Source: an uncultured Clostridia bacterium
Lineage (GTDB): Bacteria; Bacillota; Clostridia; TANB77; CAG-508
Assembly (NCBI GenBank): GCA_934129785.1
Contig: CAKOWW010000010.1
Location: 1 to 58,721 of the forward strand
DNA length: 58,721 bases
Direction of reading: 5' to 3'
Below, piece by piece: positions 1 to 8,703 of the stretch. The notes under the pieces were generated by a model. That model made no database searches, was not told where the DNA came from, and worked only from the letters and a program-made list of their open reading frames with translations. Both the position numbers and the translations under genes were made by a program. The first letter of the stretch is position 1, and every line of letters begins with the position of its first letter.

Positions 1-91
1 CTTTGATTTATTTAGTCGTAAATTATTATATCAAAGGACTTTCTTTTTGTATATTCCGAAACCATTTTACACTATTTGAATTTCAAAAAAA

Positions 92-120
92 TTGACATAA
101 AGTGTAAAAAATATTATAAT
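92..120 (+). promoter_or_regulatory. Sigma-A promoter of the first small gene
   Basis: TTGACA at 92-97 and TATAAT at 115-120 are separated by exactly 17 bp, a perfect housekeeping promoter about 40 bp ahead of the start codon. Confidence 0.85.
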
Positions 121-158
121 ATTAGTATATGTACAAAAATGTACGAGGAGGATATAAT

Positions 159-434
159 ATGGCAACAATTTTTATTTCAATTTTATTTTTTTTAATATCT
201 TATATATTCTTTATTGATTATTTAGGTGCAGTAATTACTTTTAATTGCATTTTGTTAGGATTTGCAGGATTATTTTTCATTGTGGGACTATCTGATATGA
301 TTACTTTGATAATTGAATCTATATGCAATGAAAGCAATGAAAGCAATGAAAAATGTAGAAAAATCTACCTGAAAATCGATGTGTTTTTAATTTTGCTAGG
401 AATAATTTTTGCATGTTTATTTATTGCAATCTAG
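159..434 (+). CDS. Small membrane protein, unknown function
   Basis: I do not recognise this 91-residue protein. It has three hydrophobic stretches (about residues 3-22, 26-50 and 72-90), so it is probably an integral membrane protein with a short polar loop. That loop contains a 9-bp tandem repeat (325-351) giving repeated Asn-Glu-Ser. The start at 159 is chosen over an in-frame ATG at 129 because a GAGGAGG ribosome site lies just before 159 and inside the longer reading. It has its own promoter and terminator, so it is a single-gene unit ahead of the secretion operon. A link to that operon is only positional. Confidence 0.7.
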   Translation: MATIFISILFFLISYIFFIDYLGAVITFNCILLGFAGLFFIVGLSDMITLIIESICNESNESNEKCRKIYLKIDVFLILLGIIFACLFIAI

Positions 435-465
435 AGGTAGTACAAAGTTGTATTACCTTTTCTTA
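435..465 (+). terminator. Rho-independent terminator
   Basis: An 11-bp stem (435-445 with 448-458, one G-U pair) is followed by a T-rich run directly after the stop of the small membrane gene. Confidence 0.75.
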
Positions 466-541
466 AATTTAATTTCTAAATATGATAAAATTGATTAATG
501 GAATATACTAATAACAAATGAAAACTTTCCTAGATTTGGAG

Positions 542-570
542 TTGAAAAAAAAATTATGTTATATTATAAT
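542..570 (+). promoter_or_regulatory. Promoter of the secretion operon
   Basis: TTGAAA at 542-547, 17-bp spacer, TATAAT at 565-570, 26 bp ahead of the first pilin-like gene. Confidence 0.75.
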
Positions 571-596
571 AAAATTGATGATAAAGGAGGAGACAT

Positions 597-1574
597 ATGA
601 AAAATGCAATAAAAAATGTAATTTTAATAATATTGATAATAATTATTAGTTCAAACAATCAAGTATTTGCTGATTATACAGATTTTCAAAAATTATATAT
701 GCCCAAAATAGGCAATGACGGTAAAGAAGAAAAGAATGATGCACTTGTAGAAAGAATTGCTAATAATATAATGAATGGTAAGATAAGTGAAGAAACAGCA
801 ATAAATGCAATAAAAAATGGAGAAGCAAGTGTGGCATTTATTAAAGATAATATTAATACAAAATTTAACAAAGATGAAGATTATAATACTGCTAAAGATA
901 TTTTAAAAGGTAGAGAAGTAGGTTACAGTTTAAAAACGAAAAAACAATTAGAAAAGGCTGAAAAAGATTTAGAAAACTATTTAAAAAAAGAGGTATTTCC
1001 AAATGGTACAGATAAAGAAAAAAAAGAAAATGCTGCTCGTGCAAAAAAATATGCTAAATTATTTATTGCATATAAAAAATTGCAATTGATTAATACTGAA
1101 ATAAAAGATACAAACTTTAGCAAGGAAGAGAATGTTGAAAAAAAATTAAATGAAATAAAAAAAGAAGAAAAAAAGGAAGAAAAAAAAGATGAAAAAGCTG
1201 AAAAAATTGCAGAACAAACAGAATCACCAATTTATGTACAGCCAAAGGTATCATCAACTAATAGTAATTCGTCAGAAACTAGTTTAGAAGATATGATAAA
1301 TGATGCAGATTCATTTATAAATACAGGAACAACACAATATAATCAAGAAAGTATGCAAAACTTTTCTAAAACAATCTATAATATATTGTTTACAGTAGGA
1401 ATATTTGTTGCAGTAATTATGGGTGGAATAATAGGAATCAAGTTGATGGTTTCAAGTGCATCAGAAAAAGCAGAAACAAAAAAACTATTAGTACCATATA
1501 TTGTAGGATGTGTAGTAGTATTTGGGGGATTTGGAATATGGAAACTAGCAGTAACACTATTACAAGGAATATAG
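597..1574 (+). CDS. VirB2/TrbC-like pilin with long charged extension
   Basis: This 325-residue protein begins with a signal peptide (cleavage probably after Val-Phe-Ala near residue 25). A Lys/Glu-rich, probably coiled-coil region covers about 100-210, a Ser/Thr/Asn linker follows, and the C-terminus has two membrane helices (about 260-287 and 300-322). The pair of helices with GIKLMVSSASEKAE between them matches the next two proteins and the VirB2/TrbC pilin pattern. Typical VirB2 proteins are near 100 residues, so the roughly 230-residue extracytoplasmic extension is unusual. It may be a specialised tip or adhesin-like pilin, which is inference. It is first in a tandem set of three and has a strong AAAGGAGGAG ribosome site. 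Confidence 0.75.
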   Translation: MKNAIKNVILIILIIIISSNNQVFADYTDFQKLYMPKIGNDGKEEKNDALVERIANNIMNGKISEETAINAIKNGEASVAFIKDNINTKFNKDEDYNTAKDILKGREVGYSLKTKKQLEKAEKDLENYLKKEVFPNGTDKEKKENAARAKKYAKLFIAYKKLQLINTEIKDTNFSKEENVEKKLNEIKKEEKKEEKKDEKAEKIAEQTESPIYVQPKVSSTNSNSSETSLEDMINDADSFINTGTTQYNQESMQNFSKTIYNILFTVGIFVAVIMGGIIGIKLMVSSASEKAETKKLLVPYIVGCVVVFGGFGIWKLAVTLLQGI

Positions 1575-1586
1575 GGGGCGTAAATT

Positions 1587-1955
1587 ATGAAAATAAAAAA
1601 TAATGTTTTAATAGTATTGTTAATGTTAATAGTAATAATTGCTTCTTACTTTGTAACAAATTATTGCTATGCCGAAGATTTAGGTTTAGGGGATTTAGAA
1701 AATTATAGAAGTAATCCTCAATCACCAAATGAACTTAATGAGAAAGTTGGTAAAATTTTAGGGGTTATAAGAACAATAGGAACAATAACATCTGTTGTGA
1801 TGTTAATGGTAATAGGAATTAAATTTATGGTGGGAAGCGTAGAAGAAAAAGCAGAGTATAAGAGAAGCATGAAGCCATATTTAATAGGGGCTTTGCTATT
1901 ATTTACAGGAACTTTAATACCACAGATAATATATGAATTTTCAAAGGGAATATAG
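1587..1955 (+). CDS. VirB2/TrbC-like pilin 2
   Basis: A 122-residue protein with an N-terminal signal segment (residues 1-29, ending Cys-Tyr-Ala) and two C-terminal hydrophobic helices. The loop GIKFMVGSVEEKAEYKRSMK is nearly the same as in the flanking paralogues. This is the size and layout of VirB2/TrbC pilins, which form the extracellular conduit of type IV secretion systems. It starts 12 bp after the first pilin gene, so the two are co-transcribed. The ribosome site GGGGGCG is less canonical than those of its neighbours. Confidence 0.8.
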   Translation: MKIKNNVLIVLLMLIVIIASYFVTNYCYAEDLGLGDLENYRSNPQSPNELNEKVGKILGVIRTIGTITSVVMLMVIGIKFMVGSVEEKAEYKRSMKPYLIGALLLFTGTLIPQIIYEFSKGI

Positions 1956-1992
1956 GAATTTTGAAATGAAATATAGAAAATTTTGAAAAAAG

Positions 1993-2021
1993 TTGCAAAA
2001 AATGATGGTAAATGCTATAAT
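1993..2021 (+). promoter_or_regulatory. Internal promoter before pilin 3
   Basis: TTGCAA at 1993-1998, 17-bp spacer, TATAAT at 2016-2021 with an upstream TGC extended -10. It gives the third pilin gene its own transcript. Confidence 0.7.
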
Positions 2022-2087
2022 TAAAAGGATTAAAGTTTTTAAAATTCTAAAAAGGATTTTTATATAAATAGAAAAGGAGGAGAAAAA

Positions 2088-2453
2088 ATGAACAAAAAAA
2101 TGCTAAAAATAGTTAATATTTGTTTAATAGCTATGGTTATAATATCAACTGCTTCAACAGCTGTTTTTGCACTTGAACCGGGTAATCTAAAAGCTAAAAA
2201 TGATGTACCAGGGGGAACACAAATTGAAAATGTAGGTAGCAGTATAGTTGGAATATTACAAACAGTGGGAATTGTATTATCAGTAGTTATATTAATAGTA
2301 TTAGGTATTAAATATATGATGGGTAGTGCAGAAGAAAAAGCTGAATACAAAAAAACAATGATGCCATATATAATTGGTGCAGCTCTTATATTTGCAGCAT
2401 CAGCATTAGCACAAGTAGTATTCAAATTTTTCACAGGAATTTCTGCAAGCTAA
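2088..2453 (+). CDS. VirB2/TrbC-like pilin 3, own transcription unit
   Basis: A 121-residue pilin-type protein with a signal peptide ending Val-Phe-Ala at about residue 28, a short polar segment and two hydrophobic helices flanking GIKYMMGSAEEKAEYKK. It is the closest of the three to a classic VirB2. It has its own extended -10 promoter, an AAAGGAGGAG ribosome site and a strong terminator. It can therefore be made in excess over the rest of the machine, which fits a major pilin subunit (inference). Its N-terminal segment differs from pilin 2 although the membrane part is conserved. Confidence 0.82.
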   Translation: MNKKMLKIVNICLIAMVIISTASTAVFALEPGNLKAKNDVPGGTQIENVGSSIVGILQTVGIVLSVVILIVLGIKYMMGSAEEKAEYKKTMMPYIIGAALIFAASALAQVVFKFFTGISAS

Positions 2454-2484
2454 AGTTTAAGTACATAAAGTATAAAAAATTAAA

Positions 2485-2518
2485 AATATCTAGGGAAATA
2501 TGCCCTAGGTATTTTTTT
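2485..2518 (+). terminator. Terminator after pilin 3
   Basis: An 11-bp stem centred on CTAGGG/CCCTAG with a 7-base loop, followed by seven Ts. Confidence 0.85.
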
Positions 2519-2586
2519 GCTATTATTACGGCTTTGTTACAAAAACATTAAAAATATAATATTTTGACTTTTTTCGTTCAAAATGG

Positions 2587-2614
2587 TTACAATTCGCAGT
2601 TTTTTTGATATAAT
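2587..2614 (+). promoter_or_regulatory. Promoter before prgI
   Basis: TTACAA at 2587-2592, 16-bp spacer, TATAAT at 2609-2614. It restarts transcription after the pilin terminator for the main secretion genes. Confidence 0.55.
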
Positions 2615-2659
2615 TATATACAAGTGAGAATGGATAAAAACACAAAGGAGGAATAAGCT

Positions 2660-3040
2660 TTGGGAACATATAATTTACCAAGAAATGTAAAAGGAGAAGG
2701 AAGAATACTGTTTATATTTTCAGCTAAGGCATTAATATATACAGCAATAGGTGTAGTAGTAGGATTAATATTTTATAGCATATTTAGTCTACTTAATTTT
2801 ACTATAGGAGGTTTAATAGCAATAGGAATATTTGGTTTAATAGGATTTATAATAGGAACCTTTAAAATGCCTGAATCAACTGCATTTGAAATAACAAAAA
2901 AAACTGGTGGAGAAAACATAGATGATGTAATAATAAGAGCAATAAAATTCAAAATGCAAAAAAGTAGAATATACGTATATGAAGAATCTAAAGAAGAAAG
3001 AACAAAAGAACAAGAAAGTGAGGAAGAGAAAAATGGCTAA
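2660..3040 (+). CDS. prgI: PrgI-family type IV secretion membrane protein
   Basis: A 126-residue protein with two closely spaced membrane helices (about 22-46 and 50-70), a conserved N-terminal Asn-Leu-Pro motif and a charged C-terminal tail. This is the layout of the PrgI family, which lies directly upstream of VirB4 in Gram-positive conjugation systems. The start is TTG, supported by AAAGGAGGAATAAGC just before it. No ATG nearby in frame has a ribosome site. The end overlaps the next gene by 8 bp, indicating translational coupling. Confidence 0.85.
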   Translation: MGTYNLPRNVKGEGRILFIFSAKALIYTAIGVVVGLIFYSIFSLLNFTIGGLIAIGIFGLIGFIIGTFKMPESTAFEITKKTGGENIDDVIIRAIKFKMQKSRIYVYEESKEERTKEQESEEEKNG

Positions 3041-4271
3041 TGATGAATTATCACAAGTATTAGTAATGGTATTAGGAATAATGATTTTTATACTTTTTGT
3101 ATTACTTGCAATATTTATAATATTAAAGATAAGAGAAAAACAACAAAATAAAAAAGTAGAGGATCTTATTTCATCTAATACACAAGAAAAAAAAGGAAAA
3201 GACAAAAAACAACCAAGAATTGTAGATTCAAGTTATACAAAACAATCAATACTAGATTTTATGCAATTTGATAAAATTGAGGATAATATGATTATTCAAA
3301 AAAAGGGTAGAAGATATTTAATGGTTGTTGAATGTCAAGGAATAAATTATGATCTTATGTCTAAAGCTGAAAAAATAGGTGTTGAAGAGGGATTTCAACA
3401 ATTTTTAAATACATTAAGACATCCAATTCAAATATACATTCAAACTAGAACAGTTAATTTGGAAAATAGCATTAGTACATATAAAGAAAAAGTAAAAGAA
3501 ATAGAAAATGATTATAATCAAATGCTTTTTAGATATAACCAAATGAGAAATGATCAAACACAAAGTAGATCTGAAGTAGAAAAAGCTTTTTATGAAGTAA
3601 CAAAAAGAAAAAATTTATTAGAATATGGAAGAGATATATTAGCAAATACTGAAAAAATGAGTTTAAATAAAAGCATCTTAAACAAGAAATATTATATAAT
3701 AATACCATATTTCGTGGAAGATGCAGGAGATATTAAGTATGATTATGATGAAATAAGAAATATGGCATTCTCAGAATTATATACAAAATCTCAATCAATA
3801 ATAAGAACGCTATCATCATGTTCCGTAAATGGAAAAATATTATCATCACAAGAATTAGCAGAGTTATTATATGTAGCATACAACAGAGATGAATCTGAGG
3901 TATTTGGAATTAAAAAAGCTTTACAAGCAGGATATGAAGAATTATATTCAACAGCTCCAGATGTATATGAAAAGAAAATTAAAGTTTTAGATGAAGAAAT
4001 TGAAAAACAAGCAATAGAGCTTGCTAATAAAACTATAGAACAAGTGAAGTCTAAACCACAACAAATAGCAGAAGAAAAAGAAACAAGTATGGACGAATTA
4101 ATTAGAAAAATGGCAGAAATGGTTTTAAATGATAATAGACAATACGTTGGGGATGATGTTGCGGAAGCAGCAATAAATAAGATAAAAGAAACAGAAGAGG
4201 AAGGAGATAATGATAATGAGCAAAGCAAAAAAAAGACAACAAGCAGTAGAAAGAGAAAAACAAGTAAATAG
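3033..4271 (+). CDS. Membrane-anchored VirB4-N/TraC-like accessory protein
   Basis: A 412-residue protein with one N-terminal membrane helix (about residues 8-30). A long soluble domain containing the segment beginning Gln-Phe-Asp-Lys-Ile resembles the N-terminal, non-ATPase domain of VirB4/TraC proteins. I see no Walker A or B motif. Its C-terminus is Lys/Arg/Ser-rich. The start at 3033 is chosen over 2979 because AGTGAGGAAGAG lies just before it. It overlaps both neighbours (prgI and virB4), so the three are translationally coupled. Its likely role is a membrane partner of the VirB4 ATPase (inference). Confidence 0.6.
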   Translation: MANDELSQVLVMVLGIMIFILFVLLAIFIILKIREKQQNKKVEDLISSNTQEKKGKDKKQPRIVDSSYTKQSILDFMQFDKIEDNMIIQKKGRRYLMVVECQGINYDLMSKAEKIGVEEGFQQFLNTLRHPIQIYIQTRTVNLENSISTYKEKVKEIENDYNQMLFRYNQMRNDQTQSRSEVEKAFYEVTKRKNLLEYGRDILANTEKMSLNKSILNKKYYIIIPYFVEDAGDIKYDYDEIRNMAFSELYTKSQSIIRTLSSCSVNGKILSSQELAELLYVAYNRDESEVFGIKKALQAGYEELYSTAPDVYEKKIKVLDEEIEKQAIELANKTIEQVKSKPQQIAEEKETSMDELIRKMAEMVLNDNRQYVGDDVAEAAINKIKETEEEGDNDNEQSKKKTTSSRKRKTSK

Positions 4272-6186
4272 AAATGTAGAACCTGGATTTTTAAAAGCGA
4301 AAACTATAAAAGAATTAATTGCACCTGCAGGGATTGATGCTTCAAAAATTGATCATCTTGAAATAATTTCTAACATAAAAAGATATGCAAGAAGTTTCTT
4401 TATTTCTGCATTGCCACGTATGTGTACATTTCCAGATTTGTTTAGAAGTATGTACTTTTTTGGAGATATAAATACATCAATATATATTACTCCAATTGCA
4501 GAATCAAGATCTCAAAACGAATTGAATAAAGTTATAAACGAACTTGAAACAGAAAGAATTGTAGCAGCAGATAGAGGCAACATTAATAGAGAGAGTACAT
4601 TAACACAAAAAAGATTTGAAGCAGAACAATTAAGAGATGAAATAGCAGCAGGTTTTAATAAAATGTATGATGCTTCAATAGTTGCAACATTATTTACATA
4701 TAGTTTAGAAGATTTAGACTCATTAACAAAATTATTAGCAACTGAAATGTCAAAGTCATTGGTAGGAATAAAAAGTGCATGGGCAATGCAAGAAGATGCG
4801 TTTCAATCAAATTTACCATTAATGCAAGACAAATTAAAAAAGGTACATTCTTTTGATAGTAGATCAATGGGAACAGTTTTCCCATTTACTACATCAGAAA
4901 TTGGACATTCAACAGGAGTACCTTTAGGATTTAATAAACAAACAGGAACACCAATATTATTTGATAATTTCCATCCATCTTTAACAAATTACAATATGGT
5001 TATATTTGCTAAATCTGGTGCCGGAAAATCTGTAACAATGAAAACTTTAATTTCTAGATCATCTGTATTGATGGGAATAGAAAGTTTGGCATTAGATGCA
5101 GAGGGTGAATATTCAATTGTTGCTGAAAGTTTGGGAGGTATAAATGTTGTATTAAGTCCAAATTCAAAAACAGTTATTAATTTATTTGATATTGAACCTG
5201 AGATAGTAAAAGATTCAATTACAGGAAGAGAAAGAAAAGTATTAAATGTTGAAAATAAGGTTGAAGATGTTACACAAGCACTTGTAACTATGGCAAGAGG
5301 AAGTACAAGAAGTTCGGATGTAAATGAATTAACAAAACAGGTTATTGCAGAAACAGTAGCAGAAGAGTATGCAAGCGCAGGAATAAATAGCAATCCAGCT
5401 AGTTTGTACAGAGCTGGAGATGAGTTTATGCAAGGAGAAAAATTATATAGAGAAAAAAAAGATATGCCAACAATAGGTTCTTGGTATAAAAGATTACAAA
5501 ATAAAGCTCAAGAAAATACAAATCGAGATTATCAATTCCATTATAGTTATTTATTAAAAGTTATGAAACAATATATAAGAGAATATAATGGTCAAATGGC
5601 TTATTTTGATGGACAATCTACATTTGAATTACTAGATGGAGCGCCATTTATAAATTTAGATATATCTCAACTAGAAGAAAGATTTGCAAGACCACTTGCA
5701 CAACAAATATTACTTTCTTGGATTTGGGAAAAATATGTAAAGAAAAATAGTGAAGATAGAACAAAAGCCAGAAAGAAAAGAGTTTTAGTAGATGAGGCAT
5801 GGATGTTATTACCATATCCAGAAGCTGTAGATTTCCTAAATACAATGGCAAGACGTGCTAGAAAAAGAAATGTATCACTTGCAATTGTATCTCAAAGGTT
5901 TCAGGATTTCTATGAAAAGCCTGAGGCTCAAGCAGTATTAACATCATCAGACACAAAACTATTTTTAGCGCAAGATAAAGCAGAAATAGAATATTTAAAA
6001 TCAGTTTTTAAATTAAGTGATGGAGAAGCAAATTTCTTAACAACTTGTTTAAAAGGTGAAGGTTTATTAAAAGTAGGTTCGGAAACAGCAATATTACAAA
6101 TAACACCTACTTCAAAAGAGTTTGAATTTGTGGAAACAAACTTAAATAATATAGTGAAGAAAAGAAACAGAATGGCAAATGTATAA
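4216..6186 (+). CDS. virB4: VirB4-type secretion ATPase
   Basis: A 656-residue ATPase that powers pilus assembly and substrate transfer at the inner face of the membrane. The Walker A motif is Ser-Gly-Ala-Gly-Lys-Ser (nt 5014-5031). Walker B is Val-Leu-Val-Asp-Glu-Ala with DE at nt 5791-5796, followed by the family's Arg-Arg-Ala-Arg-Lys and Ser-Gln-Arg-Phe motifs. The N-terminal region is the VirB4 N domain. The start at 4216 fits AAGGAG spacing better than the ATG six bases earlier. It overlaps the end of the preceding gene by 56 bp. Length is typical for Gram-positive VirB4. Confidence 0.93.
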   Translation: MSKAKKRQQAVEREKQVNRNVEPGFLKAKTIKELIAPAGIDASKIDHLEIISNIKRYARSFFISALPRMCTFPDLFRSMYFFGDINTSIYITPIAESRSQNELNKVINELETERIVAADRGNINRESTLTQKRFEAEQLRDEIAAGFNKMYDASIVATLFTYSLEDLDSLTKLLATEMSKSLVGIKSAWAMQEDAFQSNLPLMQDKLKKVHSFDSRSMGTVFPFTTSEIGHSTGVPLGFNKQTGTPILFDNFHPSLTNYNMVIFAKSGAGKSVTMKTLISRSSVLMGIESLALDAEGEYSIVAESLGGINVVLSPNSKTVINLFDIEPEIVKDSITGRERKVLNVENKVEDVTQALVTMARGSTRSSDVNELTKQVIAETVAEEYASAGINSNPASLYRAGDEFMQGEKLYREKKDMPTIGSWYKRLQNKAQENTNRDYQFHYSYLLKVMKQYIREYNGQMAYFDGQSTFELLDGAPFINLDISQLEERFARPLAQQILLSWIWEKYVKKNSEDRTKARKKRVLVDEAWMLLPYPEAVDFLNTMARRARKRNVSLAIVSQRFQDFYEKPEAQAVLTSSDTKLFLAQDKAEIEYLKSVFKLSDGEANFLTTCLKGEGLLKVGSETAILQITPTSKEFEFVETNLNNIVKKRNRMANV

Positions 6187-6201
6187 TACAAGGAGGAAAG
6201 A

Positions 6202-8664
6202 ATGAAAAGACTAACCACAAACAAAATATTTCAAAAGATAATTTTAACATTAATTTTAATAGTATCTCTATGTTTTATAACTCCACAAAGAGTTTATGCA
6301 GATATGTGGAGTGATTTAGGAGGTTCTTTATTAAAAGAGGTAATGCAATTTCTCTCTGCGTTTGGAGATATAACAATGGGATTCTTGAATAATGTTATGT
6401 TAGGGGCAGATTTAGGATCTGCAATGATAAGTGAAGATGACCGAAATTTATCTGATGAAAATTCATGGCTTTATTATGATGGGACTGAATTTACTAAGGA
6501 ATTTAAAGATGGAGAAATTGATACAAATTCTTTTATAAAATTGGAAGGAGACAAAGCTTTTGAAGTTCCTAATATGTTATATTGTCCAGAAAATATTTTT
6601 GCAAATAATATAGCAGCATTAGATGTAAATTTTCTATCACCGAATAAATTTACATCAGTAATACAAGGAGATGATAATGCTAAGGATAAGGCTGAATCTT
6701 CGGCAAAAGTACTAAGAACAACGATTTCATCATGGTATAAATCTTTTAGAAGTATAGCTGTGGTTGGACTGTTATCGGTTCTTATATATTTAGGAATAAG
6801 AATTTTATTAAGCTCAGCAGCAGATGACAAAGCAAAATACAAAGAATCGTTAAAAGATTGGTTAGTAGCTTTATGTTTGGTTTTTGTGATACATTTTATT
6901 ATGTCAGGAATACTTATGATAACTGATAAAGTTACAAACTTATTTAGTACGTCAATAACAAATGGAATAACAATAAGTGCAAAAGATGGTAGTAATACTG
7001 TGAAATTTAGAACAAATTTAATTGGGCTTGTAAGATTCCAAGCACAATCAGATGATGCTCAAACAACATGTGCATATACAATAATATATCTTGCTCTAGT
7101 AATTTATACAGTGGTTTTCACGTTTATGTATTATAAAAGATTTTTATATACAGCTTTTTTTACCATGATAGCACCGTTAGTAGCTTTAACATATCCAATA
7201 GATAAAATTGGAGATGGAAAAGCACAAGCTTTTAATATGTGGTTTAAGGAATATACAATGAATGTAATTATACAACCAGTGCATTTAATTTTGTATACAG
7301 TATTTGTAAGCTCGGCAAGTGATTTAGCTGCTGGTAATCCATTATATGCGTTAGTTGCAATTGCATTTTTACTTCCAGCAGAAAAATTTGTTAAGAAAAT
7401 GTTTGGATTGGATAGAGCAGAAACCACAAGCGGATTTGGAAGCTATGCTGTAGCTGCAGGAGTAATGTCAGGTCTGAAAAAGTTGTCAGCTATGGGGGCT
7501 GGGTCTAGAAAAAATGGTGAAAAAAACGGTAAAGGAGAATCTGATGAGGATAGTGGAAACTTGTTTGATGCAGCTGGAACTTCTGGAAATTTAGATTCAT
7601 TTAAAGATGGGAATGGAGCTAATAATAATGAAAATCCAGGAAATGATGAGCAACCTACTGGACCTGAAGATCAGCAAAATGGAAATGGTGGAAATGATGC
7701 AGATGATAATGATAATCCAGAGCCACCAGTGAATACGGCAGATGATAATGATAATCCAGAGCCACCAGTGAATACAGCAGATGATAATGATAATCCAGAA
7801 CCACCAGAAGATACGGAGAGGACTAATGGCCCAATGCCAACGGGTGGTGGAACTTTTGCAAACTCTAGAAGAAATAGTGGAAGAGGTCATTATAGAACTA
7901 GATTTGCTATTAGAGGAGTAAAAGCTTTAGGAAAGGGTGCATGGAAAAATGCAGGCAAAGCTGCCCGCATATTGCCAAAAGCGGCTGGAAGAATAGTTGG
8001 AGCAGGAGCAGGAGCTACAATTGGATTAGCAGCAGGTTTAACAACAGGCGATTTTGGAAAAACATTAAGTTTTGCAGCTGGAGGAGCGTATGCAGGAAGT
8101 CAGATTGGAAAAAAAGCGGTAAACTTGGGTACTAATGCTGCTGTTGGAACAAAAGATTTTGTGACTTCATCACGAGATAAGGTTAAATATGCATATAACG
8201 AAGAAAAATATGGAAGAGCTGAGGCAAGAAGAAGACAAAAAATAGATAATAATAAAAAAGCAAGAGCCAAATTTGTTAAAGATGATAAAGCATTAACAAA
8301 ATGGGAAAAGGTAGCAGCAGATATGGGATTTGAAGGTGATATGGCAGTCTTTATGAATTGTGTTGCCGATTACAAACAAGAAGGGCTAGACGATGACAAA
8401 ATAATACAAGGTTTAAAAACTGAACAAAACAAAGGTGGAATTGGTGGAAATAAACATGCTCAGGTTGTCGATATGGCTACATATGTTAATAAAGGCGGTT
8501 ATGGAAAAGAATATATCGAAGATGAAAAGAAAAGAAATGCTATGGAGGATCAGCTAGGAGCAGCTGGATTAAATAAAGGACAGAAAAAAGAAGCAATGGA
8601 AATTTTTGCTAGTTTACAGGGCAAGGAACAATATTATAAAAATAATTCAAAATTATACAAGTAA
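6202..8664 (+). CDS. VirB6/TrbL-like polytopic membrane protein
   Basis: An 820-residue protein with a signal peptide (residues 1-33, ending Val-Tyr-Ala). Five or six membrane helices lie between about 185 and 400, and a long soluble C-terminal half follows. This is the plan of VirB6/TrbL-type channel proteins of Gram-positive systems. A low-complexity Asn/Asp/Gly/Pro linker (about 445-545) contains a 13-residue tandem repeat. It is followed by a Gly/Ala-rich amphipathic region and a Lys-rich helical tail. It starts 15 bp after virB4 with an AAGGAGGAA ribosome site. It is probably the inner-membrane translocation channel (inference). Confidence 0.75.
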   Translation: MKRLTTNKIFQKIILTLILIVSLCFITPQRVYADMWSDLGGSLLKEVMQFLSAFGDITMGFLNNVMLGADLGSAMISEDDRNLSDENSWLYYDGTEFTKEFKDGEIDTNSFIKLEGDKAFEVPNMLYCPENIFANNIAALDVNFLSPNKFTSVIQGDDNAKDKAESSAKVLRTTISSWYKSFRSIAVVGLLSVLIYLGIRILLSSAADDKAKYKESLKDWLVALCLVFVIHFIMSGILMITDKVTNLFSTSITNGITISAKDGSNTVKFRTNLIGLVRFQAQSDDAQTTCAYTIIYLALVIYTVVFTFMYYKRFLYTAFFTMIAPLVALTYPIDKIGDGKAQAFNMWFKEYTMNVIIQPVHLILYTVFVSSASDLAAGNPLYALVAIAFLLPAEKFVKKMFGLDRAETTSGFGSYAVAAGVMSGLKKLSAMGAGSRKNGEKNGKGESDEDSGNLFDAAGTSGNLDSFKDGNGANNNENPGNDEQPTGPEDQQNGNGGNDADDNDNPEPPVNTADDNDNPEPPVNTADDNDNPEPPEDTERTNGPMPTGGGTFANSRRNSGRGHYRTRFAIRGVKALGKGAWKNAGKAARILPKAAGRIVGAGAGATIGLAAGLTTGDFGKTLSFAAGGAYAGSQIGKKAVNLGTNAAVGTKDFVTSSRDKVKYAYNEEKYGRAEARRRQKIDNNKKARAKFVKDDKALTKWEKVAADMGFEGDMAVFMNCVADYKQEGLDDDKIIQGLKTEQNKGGIGGNKHAQVVDMATYVNKGGYGKEYIEDEKKRNAMEDQLGAAGLNKGQKKEAMEIFASLQGKEQYYKNNSKLYK
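7699..7815 (+). repeat. Three 39-bp in-frame tandem repeats
   Basis: Units at 7699-7737, 7738-7776 and 7777-7815 each encode a 13-residue Ala-Asp-Asp-Asn-Asp-Asn-Pro-Glu-Pro-Pro linker; the third copy has diverged at its end. They lie in the soluble linker of the VirB6-like protein, where copy number can change without losing frame. Confidence 0.9.
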
Positions 8665-8703
8665 AACATAAAAAAGGTAATATTCAAATTTTGAGGAGGA
8701 AAT

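Noticed and set aside
7941..8135. 64-residue frame inside the VirB6-like gene
   Set aside because: It is an alternate-frame shadow with Trp/Ser/Arg-rich composition unlike real proteins here.
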